Shown here piece by piece: positions 25,463 to 33,899 of a stretch of DNA of 64,000 nt. Position numbers and translations under genes: made by a program. Below the pieces are notes generated by a model. The model searched no databases, had not been told where the DNA came from, and saw only the letters and a program-made list of their open reading frames with translations. Source of the stretch: Ruegeria sp. HKCCD7303 (GTDB lineage: Bacteria > Pseudomonadota > Alphaproteobacteria > Rhodobacterales > Rhodobacteraceae); NCBI RefSeq assembly GCF_013111185.1, contig NZ_WVRE01000001.1, forward strand, positions 1 through 64,000, in the 5' to 3' direction. Each line of letters starts with the position of its first letter. The first letter of the stretch is position 1.

Positions 25463-25480
25463 CTACCTATCAATAGGTAG
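25463..25480. promoter_or_regulatory. Probable TetR operator
   Basis: Perfect inverted repeat CTACCTAT-CA-ATAGGTAG, 37 bases before the GST start codon. Length and symmetry suit a TetR-family dimer. The TetR gene at the end of the operon is the obvious candidate, making this an autoregulated unit. Confidence 0.7.
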
Positions 25481-25790
25481 GTAAATTTACAACTGCATTT
25501 TTGAAATTCTTTCCCCGGTACTAAGAAACAGGTTTTTTAGAGTTCTTTAGGGTTCTGATTGCCGCACATTTCGCCTTTCGCAGTGACAACAAGGTCAGGA
25601 TTTGGAACGGCACGCAGGTACGCAGGGGATACCAACTCTGTCGGACTTCTTGGTTAAAATGGAACGCGAAGTCGAAGATTTGCATCAGGGCGTTCACCCT
25701 TGGTTTGTGACTGGTCGGGTTGTGAACATATGGCAGAAGGAATGTAACGGCGCAGCTTAACTGGACAGCCCAATTGATTCACCATACTGA

Positions 25791-25805
25791 TGTAATGTTA
25801 TTACA
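25791..25805. promoter_or_regulatory. Zur-like operator
   Basis: Inverted repeat TGTAAT-GTT-ATTACA ending 14 bases before the metallochaperone start. It contains GTAATGTTATTAC, close to the alphaproteobacterial Zur-box pattern (GTAATGTTATAACATTAC type). COG0523 genes are commonly Zur-controlled, so the position is meaningful. No Zur gene is in the window. Confidence 0.55.
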
Positions 25806-25819
25806 AAACTGAGCTTGTG

Positions 25820-26947
25820 ATGTTCATGGCCCATGCCTCAAAAAACCGGTCAGAAAAGGTTGATGACCCGAGCATACCTGTAACGCTGCTAACCGGATTT
25901 CTGGGGGCGGGTAAAACAACCTTGCTGAACCAATTGCTGGCCGTTTCAACTTCTGAGCCAACTGCCGTCATTGTGAACGAGTTCGGCGAAGTGGGTCTGG
26001 ACCATGACCTGATTGAAAAGGTGGACGGCGATGTGATGCTGATGTCGTCAGGTTGTTTGTGTTGTTCAATCCGCGGAGACCTTTCGGACACCTTTGTCAA
26101 GTTGCTCGCACGGCGCGACGAAGGCATGCTCAACTTTGGCCGCATTGTGATCGAGACCACTGGTCTCGCAGATCCGGGGCCAATCCTTCAGACGCTGCTT
26201 GTCGATCCTTTTCTCGCGCGAAATACGCGAATGGATGGCGTCGTGACGGTGGTGGACGCGGTGAATGGGCCTGCAACATTGGATGCCCAGTTCGAGGCCG
26301 TTTCGCAGGTCGCGGTGGCCGATCTGATCGTCCTAACCAAAACGGACCTAGTATCTGAAGCATCTGATAAAGCTGTGACCGAACGGCTGCGCGGTCTCAA
26401 TCCAACAGCCGACATTGTTCGCCCATCTGATCGTGATTTTGGCCCGAAAAGCTTGCGGAACCTGACGAGCATGCGCGAAAACGCCCGTCAACAGGATGCT
26501 ATTTCCTGGACGACGCCCAAGGTTGCAAATGATCCTCTGGGCAACCTTTCAGGGCTCATGTCAACCTCAAACACAAAACCTGTGACCACTTCCGAGTTTC
26601 GACGCCATGATACAGATATCTCGTCTGTTTCGATTGTTTTGGACGAGGCGTTGCATGATGCAGTCTTTGATAAGTGGTTCGACACTTTGATTGCCTACAA
26701 GGGCCGTGATGTCCTGCGTGTGAAAGGTATTTTGTTTCTCGAGGGAATTGAATCGCCGTTTGCTTTCCATGGCGTCCAGCACGTATTTGACCCGCCGGTC
26801 CCGTTGAAGAATTGGACCGGCAAAGACCGGCGTACCCGCATCGTTTTGATAGGCCGAAACCTAAACCGGCCTGAAATCCAGCAAAGCCTTGATATGTTGC
26901 GCAATGCACGGCCTGCAGATGCTAAGTCTATGACGCAGGGCAGGTGA
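25820..26947 (+). CDS. COG0523/CobW-family GTPase, putative zinc chaperone
   Basis: 375 residues. G-domain motifs: Walker A GFLGAGKTTLLNQLL, the metal-binding SSGCLCCSIRGDL (CxCC), the ETTGLADPGP switch region and the LTKTDLV guanine-specificity motif. The C-terminal CobW_C domain (about residues 250-365) includes RVKGILFLEG and VQHVFDPP. GTP-dependent metal delivery to a client protein is the family role. The Zur-like palindrome directly upstream argues for zinc rather than cobalt or nitrile-hydratase iron. ATG 25820 is used; GTG 25817 and ATG 25826 are equally possible because no clear ribosome binding site is seen. Confidence 0.85.
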   Translation: MFMAHASKNRSEKVDDPSIPVTLLTGFLGAGKTTLLNQLLAVSTSEPTAVIVNEFGEVGLDHDLIEKVDGDVMLMSSGCLCCSIRGDLSDTFVKLLARRDEGMLNFGRIVIETTGLADPGPILQTLLVDPFLARNTRMDGVVTVVDAVNGPATLDAQFEAVSQVAVADLIVLTKTDLVSEASDKAVTERLRGLNPTADIVRPSDRDFGPKSLRNLTSMRENARQQDAISWTTPKVANDPLGNLSGLMSTSNTKPVTTSEFRRHDTDISSVSIVLDEALHDAVFDKWFDTLIAYKGRDVLRVKGILFLEGIESPFAFHGVQHVFDPPVPLKNWTGKDRRTRIVLIGRNLNRPEIQQSLDMLRNARPADAKSMTQGR

Positions 26948-27064
26948 CAGATAATGACCGGCATCAAGCTATAAGCTCATACAGAAAAGCGATTGCCATC
27001 TTGTACCAAAAAATGTTGGATTCGCCCTGGACACGTGGCTGGGTAAATTCATCGGGAGTTTTAC

Positions 27065-27709
27065 GTGGAAAACCTTGAACTGCGCACGGCTCTGATCGCA
27101 ACCTGCCGCGCCATGAACGCGAGCGGAATAAATCAGGGCACGTCTGGGAACGTGTCTGTGCGCGCGGGGGACGGTTTTCTGATTACACCTTCGGGTATGC
27201 CTTATGACACGATGACACCGGAAGACATCGTGGACATGGCTTTTGACGGATCTTATCAGGGTCCCAGGCCGTCGTCTGAATGGCGCTTTCATCGGGACAT
27301 TCTTGAGGCACGAACCGATGCAAATGCCGTGGTGCATTGCCACTCTGTCCACGCGACGGCGCTGGCTTGCCATCACAGAAGTATTCCAAGTTTTCACTAT
27401 ATGACTGCAGTTGCCGGAGGCACCGATATCAAATGTGCGGGCTATGCCACCTTCGGAACGCAAGAGTTATCGGACAAAGCTCTGACCGCGTTAGAGGGGC
27501 GTCGTGCCTGTCTGCTTGGGCAACACGGGCAAATCGCAATCGGCAAAAGCCTGAGCGCTGCTTTGTGGCTTGCCACAGAGGTCGAGACACTTTCGCAAAT
27601 CTACATTAACGCATTGGCTTTGGGGGAACCGCCTGTTTTGTCAGACAAGGAAATGGCGGCTGTGATTGAGAAGATGAACAGTCAAAGCTACTGGCAGTCT
27701 TCTGACTGA
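27065..27709 (+). CDS. Class II aldolase/adducin-family protein
   Basis: 214 residues, the size of L-fuculose-1-phosphate aldolases. Motifs: GTSGNVSVRAGDGFLITPSGMPYD (phosphate site), SSEWRFHRDIL with the catalytic Glu, VVHCHSVHATAL and QHGQIAIG with the zinc-binding His residues. Cleaves or decarboxylates a phosphorylated hydroxy acid or sugar; substrate unknown. The GTG start has GGGAG in front. It follows the putative zinc chaperone after 117 bases. A zinc enzyme next to a zinc chaperone could be a client, but that is speculation. Confidence 0.85.
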   Translation: MENLELRTALIATCRAMNASGINQGTSGNVSVRAGDGFLITPSGMPYDTMTPEDIVDMAFDGSYQGPRPSSEWRFHRDILEARTDANAVVHCHSVHATALACHHRSIPSFHYMTAVAGGTDIKCAGYATFGTQELSDKALTALEGRRACLLGQHGQIAIGKSLSAALWLATEVETLSQIYINALALGEPPVLSDKEMAAVIEKMNSQSYWQSSD

Positions 27710-28017
27710 GACAATCTCAGTCGTTCGGCGCGGTAGCGACTTGCAATTTATCCGGGCCTGCGGGCCAAGGGCGGCAGGCCGTGCCTCAGAGATCGTGCCT
27801 GAAAATCTTGTCGCCCAGCGATTTAGTCAAAATATAACGCCATCCATGATTTCCTTAAGATCACGGTTTGAAACACCATAGCGAACCTGGAAGATCCCGC
27901 GAGTAGGATCGCACATATTGATAGTGTGCGCCCGAGTTGCGCACACGATACGAACTTGACAGCAGCGGTTTCAAAATGGTCGCATCAGGTATCATTTGCA
28001 AAGATAGGAATATCGTT
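27710..28017. other. Intergenic region with two hairpins
   Basis: 308 bases between the aldolase and DUF3604 genes. It contains GGCCTGC/GCAGGCC (27755-27761 and 27774-27780, 12-base loop), a possible transcription end without T-run, and GTGTGCGC/GCGCACAC (27924-27931 and 27939-27946, 7-base loop), described separately. No gene seen. Confidence 0.45.
27924..27946. promoter_or_regulatory. Perfect inverted repeat upstream of DUF3604 gene
   Basis: GTGTGCGC and GCGCACAC separated by seven bases, 72 bases before the start of the DUF3604 gene. It has no T-run and so is not an intrinsic terminator. It could be an operator or a 5' UTR hairpin. The binding partner is unknown. Confidence 0.35.
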
Positions 28018-29961
28018 ATGAGAATCCTGTATAGCACGACCACAGTTTTTAGCTTCTTCATGTCCGCAACGTCCATTCTCGCGCAGGACGCCGTAGAAGG
28101 TGGACAAGTTGGTGAGATGACGATTTCGAAATCCGACATGCGCGCACAGGCAGCGGATTCATTTTCGCCCTATGCCGGGCGGGATTTCCCGACCCGACCG
28201 CTTTGGGGTGACACACATCTGCACACCTCACTTTCGCTGGATGCGCGTGCTTTTGGGGTGTTGTTGTCGCCTGCCGACGCGTTTCGTTTTGCCCGCGGCG
28301 AAGAAGTGACAACATCGCACGGGTTGCAGGCGAAACTATCCCGTCCGCTTGATTGGCTCGTGGTTTCTGACCATTCCGACGCCATGGGTGCGATGAATGA
28401 AATCGTGGCTGGGAACGCCACACTCATGCGTGATCCGACTTTGCGTGATTGGAATGACCGGTTGAATCAGGGCGGCGACGTCGCTTTGGGTGCAACCATG
28501 GAAGTTATCGAGACTTTTGCGGGCATATCCGGTGGTGCATTGCCAGAAGCAATAGCGGACCGCCGTTTTGTGCAATCGGTTTGGGATGACTTTACCAAAA
28601 CCGCTGACGCGTTTGATGATCCCGGCTCTTTCACAGCCTTTATCGGGTATGAATGGACGTCGACCGAGGGCGGTAACAACCTCCACCGCAATGTCATCTA
28701 TCGCGACGATGCAATTCGAGCCCGCCAAATGCTTCCGTTCACCACAGCAGAAACCTTCAATCCGGAAGACCTGTGGGATTGGATGGAGCGGTACGAAGAA
28801 GAGACCGGCGGCCGTGTATTGGCGCTGGCGCACAATGGGAATGTCTCGAACGGTCTGATGTTTCCGGTCGAGACAAATCCAGACACCGGGGAACCGCTGA
28901 CAGGAGATTATGCGGAACGGCGTGCCAAATGGGAGCCTCTCTATGAGATCACACAGATAAAGGGTGACGGTGAAGCCCATCCGTTTCTGAGTCCCAACGA
29001 TGAGTTTGCAGATTACGAAACCTGGGACGTCGCGAACCTTGGCCCTGTGCCAAAGGAAGACTGGATGTTGCAGTATGAATATGCGCGCGAAGCGTTCAAG
29101 AATGGTTTGAAACTGGAACAGCAGCTTGGGACAAACCCTTACAAATTTGGTGTCGTTGGATCGACTGATAGCCACACTGCATTGGCCACGGCGCAGGAAG
29201 ACAACTTTTTCGGCAAGCACTCGGGGGTGGAGCCGGAACCGGGCCGCTGGCAACATGTGGTCGGCGAATTTGAAGCGACGCGAATTTTAGGCTGGCAGAT
29301 GGCGGCGTCGGGTTATGCAGCTGTTTGGGCCCAGGAGAACACGCGGGATTCTATTTTTGACGCAATGGAGCGCAAGGAAGTATACGGCACAACCGGCAGC
29401 CGTATTACCGTACGTTTCTTTGGCGGATGGGACTTCGACGCGTCTGATGCTCAATCCCGGCTTCCCGCGAAAATTGGCTATGAAAAAGGCGTGCCAATGG
29501 GAGGAGATCTGCAAGCAGCGCCAGACGATGCCTCTGCGCCGTCCTTTCTCGTCGCTGCCCTCAAGGATCCATATTCTGGCAATCTTGATAGAATTCAGAT
29601 CGTCAAGGGCTGGCTAACGGCTGACGGCGAGACGCAGGAGCAAGTGTTTAACGTCGTTTGGTCTGATGACCGCGTTATCGACGACGCTGGTAAGTTACCA
29701 TCTGTTGGCAACACCGTAGACGTTGAGACAGGCACGTTCACGAACTCTATCGGAGCGCCGGAATTGATAACCGTCTGGACCGACCCGGAATTTGATCCCG
29801 AACAAAAGGCTTTCTACTACGCGCGGGTTCTGGAAATCCCAACGCCAAGATGGACAGTCTATGAGGCAGTCCGGTTTGGCGATGAGATTCCGAATGACGT
29901 TCCCACGTCTACGCAGGAACGAGCGTATACTTCCCCGATTTGGTATACTCCGGAGAACTAG
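28018..29961 (+). CDS. Secreted DUF3604 family protein
   Basis: 647 residues with a signal peptide (MRILYSTTTVFSFFMSATSILAQ). DUF3604 features in order: RPLWGDTHLHTSLSLDA, DWLVVSDHSDAMGAMNEI, FIGYEWTSTEGGNNLHRNVIY, LALAHNGN and FGVVGSTDSHT. These His/Asp motifs recall PHP-type metal-dependent phosphoesterases. Family members are large secreted proteins whose substrate is not settled. ATG 28018 is chosen because it opens the signal peptide with AGGA eight bases ahead; an upstream in-frame start at 27937 lacks both. A terminator follows at 30043. Confidence 0.88.
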   Translation: MRILYSTTTVFSFFMSATSILAQDAVEGGQVGEMTISKSDMRAQAADSFSPYAGRDFPTRPLWGDTHLHTSLSLDARAFGVLLSPADAFRFARGEEVTTSHGLQAKLSRPLDWLVVSDHSDAMGAMNEIVAGNATLMRDPTLRDWNDRLNQGGDVALGATMEVIETFAGISGGALPEAIADRRFVQSVWDDFTKTADAFDDPGSFTAFIGYEWTSTEGGNNLHRNVIYRDDAIRARQMLPFTTAETFNPEDLWDWMERYEEETGGRVLALAHNGNVSNGLMFPVETNPDTGEPLTGDYAERRAKWEPLYEITQIKGDGEAHPFLSPNDEFADYETWDVANLGPVPKEDWMLQYEYAREAFKNGLKLEQQLGTNPYKFGVVGSTDSHTALATAQEDNFFGKHSGVEPEPGRWQHVVGEFEATRILGWQMAASGYAAVWAQENTRDSIFDAMERKEVYGTTGSRITVRFFGGWDFDASDAQSRLPAKIGYEKGVPMGGDLQAAPDDASAPSFLVAALKDPYSGNLDRIQIVKGWLTADGETQEQVFNVVWSDDRVIDDAGKLPSVGNTVDVETGTFTNSIGAPELITVWTDPEFDPEQKAFYYARVLEIPTPRWTVYEAVRFGDEIPNDVPTSTQERAYTSPIWYTPEN

Positions 29962-30042
29962 GTTAAGGACCCATTGTTCTTCGCCGTACCACATGAGTCT
30001 TCGCGTCTAAAACAAGCGGTGCACATGTATGATCTTTTCTGG

Positions 30043-30081
30043 TTGAGAGACGCGCAAATGACGCGACTCTCAATCTTTTTT
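30043..30081 (+). terminator. Rho-independent terminator after the DUF3604 gene
   Basis: TTGAGAGACGCG and CGCGACTCTCAA form a 12-pair stem with one A-A mismatch and a seven-base loop, followed by TCTTTTTT. Position 82 bases after the DUF3604 stop and orientation fit termination of that gene. Confidence 0.75.
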
Positions 30082-30343
30082 CAAGTCCCAGGGTAAGCCC
30101 CGCGTGGATGACGGTCGGTGTGACAGCCGAGTACGTCGACGAGAAGGCCGTGATGATCGGCCTCATTTATCTGAATGCCCAACGAAAAGTGCGGCATAGG
30201 CAAAGGGCTTTTCACATCTAGCTGAACAAAAATTCAACCCTTTGGGTCAGCGAATGGCGTTTTAACGCCAGTTTGACGCTGCGCTGACGGCCTGTCCCTA
30301 GAATCGTGGTCATTGCGAAATCTGTGTGGGATAGGAGATTACG

Positions 30344-30547
30344 GTGACCAGTGGAGTTGTGCATACGAGTGAGTCCCCAACACGCGTTTTGATGAGGGTT
30401 TGCGCCTGCAACAAAAGCGCGCGAAACGTGTCAAAACCCGATTGCTGGTGGATTTTCTCATCGACCCGATACGCAATGCTGCGGATCTCGCGTCTAATGC
30501 GTCTTTCCAATAGAACCACTGAATTTTTCCGCGTCCGGCAAGGGTAA
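30344..30547 (+). CDS. Possible small protein, doubtful
   Basis: 67 codons starting at GTG 30344, seven bases after TAGGAG. The translation has three cysteines (MRVCACNKS, KPDCWWIF) and many Arg/Ser, with no signal peptide and no recognised family. The only support is the ribosome binding site and location in a 710-base gap; composition looks noncoding. It could instead be part of the leader of the next gene. Confidence 0.15.
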   Translation: MTSGVVHTSESPTRVLMRVCACNKSARNVSKPDCWWIFSSTRYAMLRISRLMRLSNRTTEFFRVRQG

Positions 30548-30671
30548 ACACACGGTAGCTGGCGCAGTCCCTCGCTGGGCTGCTGAGGTTTTTGTGACCA
30601 ATTCAAAACGCCGTTCGCGCTTTCAAAAGATCCAATTGTGCAGAACTGACGCTGTTAAAAAAGGTATTCCT

Positions 30672-33600
30672 ATGAAACTCACTGAGTTCGAAAAGAAACT
30701 GTCAGACCTTATTAATGCAGAAAAATTCGAAGAAGCCGAAGCGCTACTGGCTGAACATGTCAAAGAGCTGGCACCCGAAGATCAAATTCAGCCCTACTCT
30801 GCCGCCGTCACATTGAAGGGGTTAGATTTCGAAGATCAGCTGCTTGAAGGCGTTGATCTGATTGGCGTTGTGACGAAATGGGCGCGTCGAATTCGAAACG
30901 GACAATACAAAAGGATGATCGCGCAACATCCGAACAAGCTGCGCATCTTGGAAGAGGGGGACAGCTGGCACCAATACCCTGTCTTTCTTCGGGACGTGAT
31001 CGACAATGTGTCTCGGATTTTTCCGACCTATTCGCTGTCTGCGCCAAGTGATCTTGCATCGAATATGGCGCTGGCATCCGAGCACGTAGATAAAATTCAC
31101 GAGCTGGATCCGGACATTTTCATGTTGTCGATGGGTGGGAATGATTTGTTGGGCGACGGTCGATTTGTAAAGCTTCTGAAACCATATCAACCCGGATCTA
31201 CCGCCAAAGCGCTGTTGAACGAAAACGCATTCAACTCGGCACTGAAGACAGTAATGGACAGTTACCGCGACATGGTCGACAGCGCGTTGGCCACAAAGCC
31301 TTCGCTTGTCGTATTGGTTCACGGTTACGATAACGCCTTGCCGCAGAACAACGGTAAGTGGTTGGGCAAGCCATTGGATAAAAAAGGTATCCCGCTCGGC
31401 ATTGGACGTGAAATCGTAGAGCTGATCGTCGGGCGTTTTAATGACGCGCTGGCAGCGTTTGCGTCCGGTTTTGCCGGTAACGTGCGTTATGTCGATGTGC
31501 GAACCTCAGTCGGAGGCAACGTTTCCAGTTGGTATGATGAGATTCACCCGCGCAACCCCGGATTCGAGCGTGTTGCAAACAAAGTCTTGTTGGTTCTTGG
31601 CAATCTTGGCACGCGGTTATCGATTTCAGGTTTGGCAGGTCATTCTGCCTCAATTCCTGGTTTTGGCACGCCACAGCCGGAAGCCATAGTTAGCAACGCG
31701 TTGTATGATCGGCTCAAGCAACAATCTGTGCCACATCCAAAAAATGCCGACGCAGAATTTGCGCTTTGCTCTGAGAACGTGGCCGCTGCTCATGCTGATC
31801 TCAAGGAGTTGGAGCAGGAAATACACCTGCCGGACGACCCGGAGCTCGTACGGGCACGGCAGGATTACCGCCTTCCAAACGCAGCCTCCGCGTATGAGCG
31901 TGTCATCGGTGACCGAAACCTTGACGAGTTTTATGTTCTTTCACGCGGTGCGCTGATGGGCAACGCCGTTGCACGACTATTTGTACGCTCGCCAGGGTTC
32001 GGGTCCAGCTTTGGAACCGGCTTTTTGATTGGCGGCAATCTGCTTTTGACAAACAACCATGTACTGGGCGACCCAAGTCTGGCGCGGAGTTCTCAGGTGA
32101 CCTTTGGGCATGAGTTCGACATAGATGGCACGCTCAACGAACCGGCGACGTTTCGCATGACAGAGGAAGTCTTCCTGACGTCAGTGTCGCACGATTATAC
32201 AATTGTGAGTGTTGAGCCGACATCCAGCAATGGCCGCGGCCTTTCAGAGTTCGGCCACATCGAAATGTTGCCCCGGTCCGGCAAGGCCTTGAAACGCGAA
32301 TACGTCAATATCATTCAACATCCGCGTGGGGACCTGAAGAAAGTTGCGCTGCGGGAAAACCTGGTTCTCGGGCGGCGGCGGCAGTTTCTGTATTATGTCA
32401 CAGACACTGAACCGGGATCTTCCGGAGCGCCAGTCTTTAATGAAGAATTTCAGTTAGTTGCTCTGCATCACATGGCGGTGCCCGATCCGGCAAATCCAGG
32501 CCAGTTCGTGGCCAATCGGGGTATACGTGTCAGCGAAATTCTCAAAGACATCCTGAACAAACGAAATGTAGGCAGCGCCATGGCGGCTGAGGTCGATCAA
32601 GTGCTGTTGCAAGCCAGGAACGGATCAGATCCATTGCCTTTGAATGCTCCGGTTTCGGCCGCTTCGATTGGTCCCCTCACGCCAGCGGAACGTATGGATG
32701 AAGACGCATGGATGGAGAATATTGATACGACCATCTTTTTGCCCAGCGCCTTTGAGACACAAGTGGCACGACCGAAATTGTCGGCCCATGACGCCTATTG
32801 GCCCTCGTCGCCGCGAAACGCTCCGGATACCTGGCATCTTCCGGAAGAGTTTGCGGATCACCCCTTCGAGCTCACCTTGGCGACCCTGAAAGGCTTGGCC
32901 GAAATCAACGGGTTTGCGCCAGTGACAGATGGTCATAATAAGCTGATTTTTGGGTTGCGCGGATGCAAGCTTCGTAATGGTGGGTCCCGCCTTGAAGGCG
33001 TCACCGAAGCACAGCTTCAACCGATCTCGCCTGATCATGAGAACTTTCGCTGCGTGATCGGCGTCGCGGATGTCGTAACGGGTGTTTTGTCGCTGTACTC
33101 GGCCTCGACCGTGCCGCGCAGAACGCAGATGCTCAAATACTATAACCGCGTGAATTTCGGCACATCGAAAGTATTGTGCAATATGCTGCCGACCGGGTGT
33201 TACGAATATTGTGTCGGCTCACATTTTTCCACGGTGAATGGCGAGGTAAAATTCGTTTTGCGCCAGGGAAACGGGCCGCTTCCAGTCAATTCCAGCACTG
33301 TCACGACATTGCGCACACACAATGACTTGGCCTATGGAACTCAAGACTATTGGGACCGGACCAAACCCGGTGACAATATCCATCCAGCATTCCTGTCAGT
33401 CAGCTTTTCGTCGCAAGGATGTCTCACGTTGCCGGGCACCCAACATGGCAGCGGTTCATCCCATACGACCGGGACAGGAGAATGGCGCCGGTTCCGCAAG
33501 GCCGCCGGGTTTGATGGGGAACGACACGGGTCACGTTATGATGTGATGTTGCTGACCGGGCACGAGGCAGCAGCCTATTCACTCACCAATCCGGTAGACT

Positions 33601-33800
33601 GGCCGCGTTTGGCCTGCTTGCGACATGGCTCGCAGGGTGAGGTGGTGGCAAAGCTTCAGCAGCAAATCGATGCGTTAAGCGACGGCAAATTTGGCCCGCG
33701 AACCAAAGAACTGCTCGCCAATGCTCAAAATGACACCATTGGCTTTGCAACCGGAACATGGACGCCGGACATGGCGGAATTGATGAATCTTGATTTCTAA
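30672..33800 (+). CDS. Multidomain protein: SGNH hydrolase, trypsin-like protease, Cys-containing domain, peptidoglycan-binding-like tail
   Basis: 1042 residues, no signal peptide. Domains: SGNH/GDSL hydrolase (about 90-310; GDSW at 96-99, GGND near 155, IHPRNPGFERVA near 290); a trypsin-like serine protease (about 440-640; His in LLTNNHVLG near 461, Asp in HDYTIVSVEP near 506, Ser in EPGSSGAPV near 583); then a region (about 730-975) with GCYEYCVGSHFS and HPAFLSVSFSSQGCLTLPG, whose SxGC recalls L,D-transpeptidase active sites; and a C-terminal PG_binding_1-like repeat (LRHGSQGEVVAKLQQQIDA to DGKFGPRTKELL). Both hydrolase active sites look intact. The AAAGG site and ATG 30672 fix the start. 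Such fusions suggest an effector or conflict protein; actual role unknown. Confidence 0.75.
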   Translation: MKLTEFEKKLSDLINAEKFEEAEALLAEHVKELAPEDQIQPYSAAVTLKGLDFEDQLLEGVDLIGVVTKWARRIRNGQYKRMIAQHPNKLRILEEGDSWHQYPVFLRDVIDNVSRIFPTYSLSAPSDLASNMALASEHVDKIHELDPDIFMLSMGGNDLLGDGRFVKLLKPYQPGSTAKALLNENAFNSALKTVMDSYRDMVDSALATKPSLVVLVHGYDNALPQNNGKWLGKPLDKKGIPLGIGREIVELIVGRFNDALAAFASGFAGNVRYVDVRTSVGGNVSSWYDEIHPRNPGFERVANKVLLVLGNLGTRLSISGLAGHSASIPGFGTPQPEAIVSNALYDRLKQQSVPHPKNADAEFALCSENVAAAHADLKELEQEIHLPDDPELVRARQDYRLPNAASAYERVIGDRNLDEFYVLSRGALMGNAVARLFVRSPGFGSSFGTGFLIGGNLLLTNNHVLGDPSLARSSQVTFGHEFDIDGTLNEPATFRMTEEVFLTSVSHDYTIVSVEPTSSNGRGLSEFGHIEMLPRSGKALKREYVNIIQHPRGDLKKVALRENLVLGRRRQFLYYVTDTEPGSSGAPVFNEEFQLVALHHMAVPDPANPGQFVANRGIRVSEILKDILNKRNVGSAMAAEVDQVLLQARNGSDPLPLNAPVSAASIGPLTPAERMDEDAWMENIDTTIFLPSAFETQVARPKLSAHDAYWPSSPRNAPDTWHLPEEFADHPFELTLATLKGLAEINGFAPVTDGHNKLIFGLRGCKLRNGGSRLEGVTEAQLQPISPDHENFRCVIGVADVVTGVLSLYSASTVPRRTQMLKYYNRVNFGTSKVLCNMLPTGCYEYCVGSHFSTVNGEVKFVLRQGNGPLPVNSSTVTTLRTHNDLAYGTQDYWDRTKPGDNIHPAFLSVSFSSQGCLTLPGTQHGSGSSHTTGTGEWRRFRKAAGFDGERHGSRYDVMLLTGHEAAAYSLTNPVDWPRLACLRHGSQGEVVAKLQQQIDALSDGKFGPRTKELLANAQNDTIGFATGTWTPDMAELMNLDF

Positions 33801-33899
33801 GGTTTTGTGCTGTGTTTCAGGGGGCCATTGTGAACATACAATTTGTGATGGGTCGGGTCCCCTGCCTCATGGCTCCTGCGAATGGCCTTGCAGGAAAAG

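Larger units (their letters stand above)
25427..25819. other. Divergent control region with two palindromes
   Basis: 393 bases between the leftward GST operon and the rightward metallochaperone gene. It holds an 8-2-8 palindrome near the GST end and a 6-3-6 palindrome just before the COG0523 gene, each listed separately. No gene was found in between. Confidence 0.5.
29962..30671. other. Intergenic region, 710 bases, with terminator and one doubtful small frame
   Basis: It contains the intrinsic terminator at 30043-30081, a TGGCGT-TTTA-ACGCCA hairpin at 30255-30270, and a possible 67-codon frame at 30344-30547 (GTG start after TAGGAG) listed below. It should also hold the promoter of the multidomain protein at 30672. 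Confidence 0.5.

Noticed and set aside
27924..27946. Intrinsic terminator
   Set aside because: Strong stem but no T-run; listed as a regulatory inverted repeat instead.
28336..29256. 306-codon open frame on the minus strand
   Set aside because: Antisense to DUF3604; no recognisable features.
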